NCBI GenBank assembly: GCA_022695795.1
Contig: MU404068.1
Location: 62,001-126,000 of the forward strand
Direction: 5' to 3'
Origin: Biscogniauxia marginata
Lineage: Eukaryota > Ascomycota > Sordariomycetes > Xylariales > Xylariaceae
DNA: 64,000 nucleotides
The position numbers and the translations under genes were made by a program. Numbering within the stretch: position 1 is the stretch's first letter; each line of letters opens with the position of its first letter. This document shows, one piece after another, positions 55,629 through 64,000 of the stretch. The notes beneath the pieces are model-generated. The model searched no databases and was not told where the DNA came from. It worked only from the letters and a program-made list of their open reading frames with translations.

Positions 55629-57623
55629 AAAGAAAATCTCTTACCAACGACACGCTTATAGTGCCATTTAGAGCGAGGACTGAAACTGTACATACTAGAA
55701 CAACCCTAACGCCGGCAGACCGATGACACCCCGCGGTCAGACTACGGAAGAAGGGGGGGAAAAGTACAAAGATCCTTTGGCTACTTTATGGAACCTACTT
55801 GCCTACCTGAACATCTATCCACCATACTCGACTTGGCTTGGTAGGCGTGTCCTTGGCAATAAATGTACTAAGGAGGGAAGTAAAGTAGGGACGTGGATAG
55901 ACAGGTAGGTGGGTATATAAACCGTTGAGCAGACTCATGGGCAAAGCTAAGCTACTCGGCTAGTTTTATGCAATCGATCTGTCCAATAGGTACTCTCCAG
56001 TTTAAGCACCCAAAGGGTCAGTCAGGGAAGGAGTAGGATAAGTGTTTAACGGGATAGGGAGGGAGAGAGGAGTAAGGAGTAAGGGGGGGTCAGTTAGACT
56101 TGTGTAATAGGGACCCGTCTCACGTCTAAATGATCCCCTTGCTATAAGTCGACTTGGCCTTAGTTTTAGCATGGCGCTTTTTTGAAGAGATGCAAGCCAG
56201 CCGGGGACTCGAAACCTATTACATATACTGTACTGTAACCTTCACACATCAGATCAGATCAGAAATCCCTTTTTTAATCAAGCTTTTCTCCCTTTTTTTC
56301 TTTTTTTTCTTTTTTAACTCTTGAAACTTTTGGGTGAAATAAGTTCAACTGTTACTATACCAAGGCAGGGGTTACCTACACTTAGATAGATAGTTTTTCC
56401 AAGGCGAAGGAGTCTGGGAGACTTGTGAGAAATTAACTGCTATTATATTTGTCAGTCTCTTCTCGAAGGTCGCTACATAGTGAATCCCCTGGCATTAGCG
56501 ACGCGGCGTATTACGAGGGATGAAAAGGACAAAAAAGAGTTGATTCAAAAAAATTAATGGAAATAAACATTCACTTAAACTAAAGTATGTAAAATTCGGT
56601 ATATAATTAAATACCAACTACGTAAATAGTTTATATCACAGCTGTTGCTATGGTGAAGCTACTCGGATGAATGCGTTGCCCATGGCGCGCGTAGTTGCCA
56701 TGGTCTAAATGGGGTACCTCAGAAATGCATATAGCTTGCTAAGCAGTATGAGGAACCTTTCTTTTCCTCACGTAATTCTTTTTCATTACAATACAGAGAT
56801 TACTCGAGCCCTCGGGCCCTAGATCTTATTGCAAGTCCGTGACAGTTTGAGTTATTCATAAAGACTTTGGTCACTACCAAGACTTTTCCAGCTAACGAGC
56901 TTTTTGTGAATACGTAATTCTTTCCCTCCCTTCCCCCTGTCCCCCTTTCCCCCTCCCCTACTGTCCTGTCCTCCTTCCTGAATTACTTTCACTCTTCCCC
57001 CCCACGTCCGATTAGAAAAATTTACTTCGTCAAATCACCATCGCCATAGGGCGCTTATTAGAGGGGCACAGCAAGAAGACACATACATATATATATACCT
57101 AATAGATAGTTATTCTCCTTTAGGAAATCTGTGCGCGTGTATGTGTGTGGGCAATTTTTCTTTTTCTTTTTCTTGGTTGCTACCGAAAGTTAACCTCGTG
57201 AAAACTACCTTAGGCTTCCAAAATGAGATGAGGTAAGAAGAGTTTAGCCGTAGTACAATAGAGATCAGATAGGAAGGCAGGCAAGGAGATATTAAAAGGG
57301 GGGTTAAGGAGGGTATGGGAGAGATATTACATTGATACAATACTCTAGTCCGATCCGATTTCTGGGGCCTAGTAGAAGGGGAATGAGTGAAAACATCATC
57401 CCATACAGCTCTTCCCATGTCACTCCTTTTTTTTTTCTCCTGCCCTTTTGTCTCATACATATCCATTCTCCTTTACTCGCTATCCTCTTTTCATCATCAA
57501 TTTGAGAGCCATCAATCGGAGTCCTAGCAACTCTGAGGTAACGAGATGTACTCCTCAAACTTGAGCTGTGTACGGGATGGAGCCCATATGAACCCAGCAT
57601 AACTCTCAGGGGCTGGGTTACCC
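55629..57623. other. Convergent 3' intergenic region
   Basis: About 2 kb between SEC1 and the eIF4E-binding gene, both pointing in. Homopurine/homopyrimidine stretches occur near 56280-56320 and 56930-57000. Part of 57100-57600 is probably the 3' untranslated region of the minus-strand gene. No gene is supported. Confidence 0.5.
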
Positions 57624-60056
57624 TTAGTTTCGGCGAAAGGGACCACCTGACCCAGGCGGAGGCATTCCGCGACCATCAAAACCAAAGGCCAAAGCTTCAG
57701 GGCCTTGGAAGCCAGCCATTCCAGGAGGTGGCATGAAACCAGGTGGCGGCGGACCACCAAAGAAACCGGGGGGCGGTGCCATGTTACGAGGAGGGCCTGC
57801 CATTCCATCAGGAGGGAATCCGCCCATAGGGAAATTCGGGGGGAAGGCACCGGGAATAGGACCGTTCCGGGGATTTCCAGCTAGACCCGGAGGAGGAATC
57901 ATGGGACGACCAGGAGGAGGCAGCTGTGCACCTGTCTGCATCCAAGCAACTGGGTGCATCGGGTCTAACCCCGGGGGTGCTTGACGCTGAAGGATCTGGG
58001 TGGGTTGTTGCGGGCGACTCTCCTGCTCACGGTGGTGAATCACGGCCTCATCGAAGAATCCTGGCAGGCCAGTAGGACGGCCGCCTTGATGTTGTGAAAT
58101 ACCGCGTTCACGTGGAAAGTCAGACTCGCGATCCGGCGTTGGAGGAATTTGAGTTGGTCTGGATGGTTGGGGCATCCTCATAACAAGTTGCTCACTCCTC
58201 TGAGGCTCAGGTGCTGGGCGAGGACCCTGCATCAAAGTCATGAGAAATTCGGCGTTGCTATTATTACGACTTGGTGGTTGCTCTACCCGCCCCGTACCCT
58301 GGTTCGGGTTCGGATGACGTTGGCCTATCAATTCCTGCAGCACCTGCTGCTCCGTACGCAGTGCGGCAAACTGAGGATTCTGTTGTGGTCGAGGTGCGTG
58401 CAGTTCTTGAGCTTGCGGTGGCGGACCACGGGGCATTGGCTCTTCGCGACGCTCTTGACCATATGGCTGAAAGGGACCAGGAGAAGTCATTGCACTCTTT
58501 GGTCCGAACTCGTGGCTTGGCGGGGGCTCCGAGAACCCGGCAGACGGTGGTGTAGACGCCTGCAATGTCTGTTTCTGTAGCTTTTGGAGCAAAGCCTGGA
58601 AAGCGACCTTCTCCGCTGAGTCTGGCTGGGATCCAGCCATTGCTAGGAGGGGGTTCATTTCGTGTACCGGCGGTGGAGCAGCAGGAGTTAGGGGCTCCGT
58701 TTGGCGGCGGGATTCTTCCTGGATTGAAAAGAAGTTCTGGAATCGTGACCCGGTCTTTGGCTTGGGTGTAGGGATGGCGCTCTCCTTAGCACCGTCAATA
58801 GCGCTCCCGCTTGGTTCTAGACTAGATTTCGGAGCAAATGCAGCAAAGAATTTGTCTTGACCCAACTCAATTGCGGGAGTTGGCTTCAGCTTTGGTCTAT
58901 CGACCTCAAGCTTCTCCAGGGGGGCAGGCGACTCGGCAGCTGGAGCAGGGGGGGGCTCAGGCTTGGACGAATTTCTGCCCTTCATATTTTCCATAAACCG
59001 TTTGAAGTCCTCTTGGGTATGTGCTTGGGATTGGCCGTCTAGCGGCTCATCGAGCCATTCTGGATCACGTTCTTGACGGTGATCTCGATCCCGATCCCAC
59101 CTACGTTCATATGTCCTTTCTTTCGGTTTATCGTGGTGTCCTTCGGCATTGTCATCGGCAGTCCTGTCTCTCCAACTCTTAGACCTGTCGAAACGCTCTC
59201 GTGGGGCAGGGGCGTCGGTGTTCTCTCTGTTCCACGGTTGGTCTGGTCTGGTTCTGTTCAGGCCATTTCTGCGAGGCTTGTCGCTGTCTTCTCCCTCTTT
59301 GTCTTTGGCGAACTCGCCGAAGTTGCGGCGCGGTCGATCGGTGTTGGTATCACGATCGTCTTGGTCGCGCGGTTTGCGTTCTCCCACGAAGCGGTCAGGG
59401 CGGTCACCCATACGACCATGGAACCGCTCGGCTCCCTCGTGACCGAAACTCTTGCGGGGTTTCACTGGGGTCCAGCCATCGCTGTCTTGGTCGCCGTCGG
59501 CACGACGACGGAAGTTGCTCCTACCATCACGATCCCGGTCACGGAAGCGCTCAGTGTTATCTACATCCCCATTGCGGGCACGGAAATTAAAGCGATCTCG
59601 GGCATCGGTGTCCTTGAAAGTCTTATCATTATCAAATGGTTTAGTCCGCGATGAAAGAGTGGCGGAAGAAAATGTTGTTCGTGGAGGTCCGAGGATTATC
59701 TCGTCCGGGTCTGTCGCCATGTTAGGAGATGGAATACAAGTTTCAGGGGCACGCGCGGACGTACTTGCACTGTTCCGTGACGTATGTCTCTCGGCACCTG
59801 TTCGCCTATTGGTCTGCTCAAGCAGAGTATTATCATTGTTCCTGTTTCGATCGTTACCAGACTTGTTACCCGGGTTGTTGCGGAACGCCTCGGGCGGTGG
59901 TCTGCGTATTACACCAGAATCAGCAGTGGTTCATCCAGGGAGGTTCAATCCTACATACCCCATCCATTCTTCTGCGGGAGGAAGATGGCTCGGCTTGACA
60001 CACAACGGCGAGTCGCGCAACAGGATCAGCACGTCAACTGTATAGCGTAATGCCAT
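57624..60056 (-). CDS. Putative eIF4E-binding protein (Eap1/4E-T-like)
   Basis: Large low-complexity protein of 773 residues. Exons 60056-59959, 59901-59765 and 59710-57624. The first exon (MALRYTVDVLILLRDSP) places a canonical eIF4E-binding motif YxxxxL-phi (Tyr5, Leu10, Ile11) at the very start, followed by CVKPSHLPPAEEWMG. The central part is Arg/Asp/Lys-rich, then Gln/Pro-rich; the C-terminal 150 residues are Pro/Gly/Met repeats. The layout (N-terminal 4E motif, long disordered body) is that of translational repressors such as Eap1 or 4E-T. Both introns are GT-AG (GTATGT, GTACGT), and the join at the second intron removes a misleading internal ATG (MATDPDE). The function is inferred from the motif. 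Confidence 0.8.
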
Positions 60057-61991
60057 AGCATCGGAAGATTTGGTGGCGGCGGTGACTATTATCTAGGGGC
60101 CGCTATCATGCGACATGAAAAAGAAAAGATGGCAACAATGGCCTTGAATGGGAGCAGAAGCGGTGCACTCGATGTTATGTTTGATGCCGAGATAGGTGTT
60201 GCAGAGCTGTGATAAAGTCTGGTCAAAGGATCGAGGCAGCGAGGGGCGGTACGTCGGTACGTCGGTACGTCGTGTTTATGATGATCTTGGAGGGTGCGGG
60301 GTGAAATGAAATGTGGAGGGCGACGCGACAACTTTGGAGAGCAGGAAAAGGGAGGATGTGTGTTGTTTGGCTTCAGCTTCAGCCTCGAGAAGAGCTGGAG
60401 AGACGGGTTGGGATGAGTAGCCTATCTATTTATCGTCAGGCCCGGCAGCGGCCTTGGACAATGGGATGATGGACAAATCGAGAGTGGTGGTATAGCGTTA
60501 TCGGGTTTTCAGTAGAATGATGGATGGAGAAGGTGTTGAGTTGCGAGGTGAAAAAGTAGGGGGGTATTGTTGTGTGGGATTGGTAGCAGTGGCTTTGGTC
60601 AAAAGGATGGAGAAAGAGAATATGGAAGGTTCTTTTTTGGTGTTGTACAGTATGACATGAGTTTATTGAAAGTGGTTGCAGGCGCCCAGGTTCTAATTAT
60701 CGGTAATAAGTACAATAGACGTCAGGTGAATGTGAAGTCAGGTATTCTTCCGACCTTTTTTTTTTGTCCGAGTCTTTTTTGGGTAAGGTGCGGGTGGCTC
60801 GTGCTATTGGATTCCCACTTTAGCGTTGTCAAAACAGCGCACTATGCACACAATTTTAGCACACGCCAGGTAGCAATTTTTAGGCGATTTAGGCCTCGTA
60901 GTCGCTCCTAAATATCTCCCACTAAGGCCCAGTTGGCGCCTTGATGCCTGACGTGAGTCGATTAAAATCACTTAACAGGTAGGTACCTCCTTTGACGTAC
61001 GTAGGTACCTAGGCATACATGAATAAAATAGGTACGGGCACCTCCAAGTTCTAGACATTGTATTTATGTATGTACATTAAACATTGTCTGTACCTACATA
61101 TGCACTGCACTGCATGTAGCAGGTACAGTAATAAATACCTACGTGCATTAAGTCCACTACCTCCTAGGTATGTATGTAAGTAGACATGTCAGGTATTATT
61201 GATTCAGTCGATTAAACAAGTCACTTGTTAAGAATCTTCTAGTCTAAATACATATCACACGTAAATTTATGTTTATTAACTATTGACTTACCATCTTTCA
61301 CGTATTACCAGGTCAAAATCAGAGCTAGTTACCTAACTTGAACTATAATAATTATCAAGTTTGGTCTAAGGAAAAATACAAAGTCTCAAAAAGAAATAGG
61401 GGAGCATTGCCCCATTGTCCTTCGCTAAAAGTGACATTAATAGTAACTACGTACTCACATTTGAGAGACACGGGAAGTCAATTAAAAAAAAACACCTCTC
61501 TCACAAGGGAAACGAACTTCGGCATTTATTGTTGCATCTTTAGTTTTAGAATAATGGTTCACGGGCTCACTACCTAGCTGAGAAACACCAATAATTATCA
61601 TATGATAAATGCTCTGCGCATGAAGGTAGTTGGGGAAAAAATTTCTAGTTTACAGGTACTGAATATTCGTTCTTTGGCCACTTTTCACTACTCCTAGAGC
61701 AGTAGGTAGTTATTGATTTCCCCCTGAATGACGAGCGTACCAAAGGTCGTCCACTTGTGAGACGCAAGATTTGTTTCACCCTACTACGGCGACACCAAAT
61801 TTATTGCCGCCATACAGACTAATAAAGGTAGCATCGCCCATACATTAGTCAGGGGTGGTAGGATTTCGTTATTGATTTTCTTCATAAGGGTCTAACAAAG
61901 TATAACATTGCATTGAAAAGGTGGTATCAAACTCCTCCTGGACATTGGTATCTTCAATCAAAATATGGACTATTTATTATATGAACCTAAC
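60057..61991. other. Intergenic region with 8-bp tandem repeat
   Basis: About 1.9 kb between the eIF4E-binding gene start and the URB1 3' end. Contains three tandem copies of GGTACGTC at 60248-60271, in the presumed leader or promoter, and AGGTACCT words near 60980-61020. No gene is supported. Confidence 0.55.
60248..60271. repeat. GGTACGTC x3 tandem repeat
   Basis: Three perfect head-to-tail 8-bp units about 200 bp upstream of the eIF4E-binding gene start; each contains the palindrome GTAC. Confidence 0.85.
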
Positions 61992-64000
61992 CTATATAGC
62001 AGCAAGCTTCTCAACGCCGCCCTGACTCCAGGCCGAGATCCGCTTCTGGTCGCAAGTCTCCCACAATCTCCTAATCAGCGCCTGGTACAGCTCGCGCTCG
62101 GCCGTGTCCGTCGCGGCGGCCTTCTGCACCGCCAACCAACTGACGGCGCCGAACCTCGTAATCATGGTATCGCTTCCTCCCTCTATAGTCGTAGTTCTGT
62201 AGAGGATCCTCAACACCTGTGACCGGAGGTTGGTGCCCATGTACGGATTGGAATTCAGAGCGAAGATCTTTTCGAACACCTTTCGCTTGTGGAAGAGGGC
62301 CACATCTTGAGGCGTGCGCAGACTGTCGAGAAGGAAGGCCAAAAGCCAACTGACCTCCGAATAGTACGCACCATCCTCTGTCGGGCCTTCTTTGAGGATG
62401 TTCTGGATCAAGGGTATGTTGCTTAGAGACCACACTGGGCCGCTAGTGAGGAACTGGTTGACTTTTTCGTAGAGGCAATGCAGTGGATTCTTTAAGACGT
62501 CAAGAGCCTTGCAGGCAAACGCTACCATCACATTTGGCAGAGGTGCCTCACCTATATAGTCCCTTGCCGACTCTACGAGTTCCATAAGCACGAGCCATAT
62601 TTGTTCTCTCTCCTCGTAGGCCGATTCCTTAATCTTCGAGGCCATTTTCTTAACATTAGTAAGAGCTTCCTTGCGTATACTTGGATGCTCCGAGGAGAGC
62701 AAGGCTATCAATGACGTTGCATATCCTTCCTCGACGAGTTCTTCCGGCGTTTTGGATGACCATCTCAGCAGTGAATTCTCTTTGCTAGTAACAATCGGGA
62801 CCGATAGCCTGCTTGACAACTCCTCCCCGCTTATCCGTGTGGTCACATTAGAGGCAAACTCATCCGACATGCCGTGACTTGGGCCGGTTATAACATCCGC
62901 GTGACTCTGGTGCGAAGTCTGCTGCCTTCTTGACGTAGGTTGTGGTCTGTCTGGAATAGATATTTTTGCTCCGAGCTTCTTGTCACCAATGCTGGAGACA
63001 AGTATTCCCTTTATAATCTTTAGGAACGTCTTGCTAAGACCGGAAACACGTGAGCACCCCAAATACTCGGATAAAAACTGTACAAGTACTTTAAGAACGG
63101 GGTTTCCAGGAGATGTCGATACTATATAAGGAAGTTGCTCTGCGATGGTCATCATGAGGGGACAAGTGACTCTGTTATCGCCTTTGTCGGACTTGGACTT
63201 GGACTTCTCTAGGTGCTCTTCGATCATTTCCAAGTACTTAATAGGCGTCCTAGCACAACGTTCGATGCAATTGTCTAGGAATTTCCATATCTCTGGGTTG
63301 ATGACGCCCGTATTCTTCAACGCTTCAATCAGGGGTGTCAAACCCGCTGATTGTGCTCGACCCTCCACCAGTTGATGCTCATCAGCAACGTGAGACAATA
63401 CGTTGCGGAGACTGTCGCCGGAAAGCTCAGTCGTCTTTTCAATATACACTCTCAGGAGGGTAGTGAATGGCGAGATCGGCATTTCAGGACTTCTAGCAAA
63501 CCATCGCATACTCGGCGAGTATTTCGCTATATCGCAAAGATGCTCGAGTTCTAATAAGGACATGGCGCCATCCTCATTATTTTCGTTTGACGATTCTACC
63601 TTTTTTATAGTGCCAAGGAGCATTGGTGAGACATCAAACTTCGCCTTGAGGGCGAGTTGTGGGATAACCTCATAATACAGTAATATCAACCGACTCGCAG
63701 CCTCTCTTTGAAGGAGATCGCTGTCCGTCATTCCTCGGTAACAAGTGATGATGTCCTTCAGATCTGGTATTCTCTGGCAGAACTCGTCAACAAGTCGGCG
63801 AGCAGCCTCGTTCCAAATAGAATTGGAGGAAGAAGCGGCTTCCCTATGCATCTCGAGCGCCCGACCCAGCTTTTGTAATGACAAGACCAGCATCCTTATA
63901 GCATAGAACGACACTAGTTTAGACTTGTTTGACAAGCACCGTGTCAATGCCTTGAGAGTCATCGGAGGCGGAATGAGGTTACTAAGAACGACGGGCGTTG
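61992..64000 (-). CDS. URB1: Nucleolar pre-ribosomal protein Urb1/Npa1, C-terminal part
   Basis: Assembly factor of early pre-60S particles in the nucleolus. About 669 residues lie in the window, and the frame runs open past position 64000 with no start, so the N-terminal half is outside. The C-terminal domain of Urb1 is recognised by KNPLHCLYEKVNQFLTSGPVWSL, EVSWLLAFLLDSLRTPQDVALFHKRKVFEK and LRSQVLRILYRTT. Upstream are helical repeat-like segments (ALTRCLSNKSKLVSFYAIRMLVLSLQ). There is no intron within the visible part. It ends with stop at 61992. Yeast Urb1 is about 1760 residues and filamentous-fungal forms are shorter. Confidence 0.9.
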   Translation of the reverse strand, partial: TPVVLSNLIPPPMTLKALTRCLSNKSKLVSFYAIRMLVLSLQKLGRALEMHREAASSSNSIWNEAARRLVDEFCQRIPDLKDIITCYRGMTDSDLLQREAASRLILLYYEVIPQLALKAKFDVSPMLLGTIKKVESSNENNEDGAMSLLELEHLCDIAKYSPSMRWFARSPEMPISPFTTLLRVYIEKTTELSGDSLRNVLSHVADEHQLVEGRAQSAGLTPLIEALKNTGVINPEIWKFLDNCIERCARTPIKYLEMIEEHLEKSKSKSDKGDNRVTCPLMMTIAEQLPYIVSTSPGNPVLKVLVQFLSEYLGCSRVSGLSKTFLKIIKGILVSSIGDKKLGAKISIPDRPQPTSRRQQTSHQSHADVITGPSHGMSDEFASNVTTRISGEELSSRLSVPIVTSKENSLLRWSSKTPEELVEEGYATSLIALLSSEHPSIRKEALTNVKKMASKIKESAYEEREQIWLVLMELVESARDYIGEAPLPNVMVAFACKALDVLKNPLHCLYEKVNQFLTSGPVWSLSNIPLIQNILKEGPTEDGAYYSEVSWLLAFLLDSLRTPQDVALFHKRKVFEKIFALNSNPYMGTNLRSQVLRILYRTTTIEGGSDTMITRFGAVSWLAVQKAAATDTAERELYQALIRRLWETCDQKRISAWSQGGVEKLAAI

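Noticed and set aside
57624..59720. Single-exon model of the eIF4E-binding gene starting at MATDPDE
   Set aside because: The ATG lies just before a splice acceptor (GCGACAG) and the joined frame continues upstream to a conserved first exon.
1..64000. CRISPR arrays, bacterial operons, insertion sequences with terminal repeats
   Set aside because: None seen; the DNA is fungal nuclear and repeats are microsatellites, one exon duplication and AT-rich blocks.

Overview
The window is nuclear DNA from a filamentous ascomycete (Pezizomycotina, most likely Sordariomycetes). The evidence is eukaryotic housekeeping genes with short spliceosomal introns (44 to about 145 nt, nearly all GT-AG), fungus-only families (Zn2Cys6 factor, fungal rhodopsin-like membrane protein, DUF6604, LaeA-like methyltransferase), a dispersed 5S rRNA relic and AT-rich blocks that look like RIP. 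There are no bacterial-type operons; genes stand alone on both strands. Coordinates are of coding parts; exon borders were assigned by eye from splice signals and family similarity.

Left part (1-14,500), accessory in character. It holds a Zn2Cys6 transcription factor (333-3293), a five-exon fungal rhodopsin-like membrane protein (5740-7112, minus), a secreted type-B carboxylesterase (8464-10550) carrying a perfect 53-bp tandem duplication, and a decayed DUF6604 gene (10903-13703) with two in-frame TAG codons where Trp is expected. Long gaps separate these genes.

Middle part (14,500-31,000). Conserved genes are the ribosomal lysine methyltransferase RKM5 (14521-15450, minus, apparent GC-AG intron), a long-chain acyl-CoA synthetase (16622-18800), an unknown two-exon gene (20399-21070, minus), the calcium sensor NCS1 (24196-25058, minus) and the replication factor CDC45 (27814-30495, minus). 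The gaps contain a degenerate 5S rRNA copy (about 19755-19835) and a strongly AT-rich block (about 22830-23270).

Right part (31,000-64,000). After a broken LaeA-like methyltransferase (31580-32271) come a GC-rich JmjC protein, the DEAH helicase PRP22, a Pmp3/Sna3-like membrane protein with a C-terminal PPTY motif, an unknown 635-aa low-complexity protein, the mitochondrial helicase SUV3, a longin R-SNARE, a small Gln-rich protein, a membrane-anchored short-chain dehydrogenase, a G-patch protein, the exocytic Sec1 protein, a putative eIF4E-binding protein, and the C-terminal part of URB1 running off the window end.

The genes do not form one pathway. They cover RNA splicing and decay (PRP22, SUV3, G-patch), ribosome biogenesis and translation (URB1, RKM5, eIF4E-binding protein), secretion and membrane fusion (SEC1, R-SNARE, NCS1, Sna3-like), replication (CDC45) and lipid activation. 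I found no new multi-gene system. The most informative signals are at gene level: a tandem duplication that either breaks the carboxylesterase or has created a 53-nt intron, and two gene relics showing decay.
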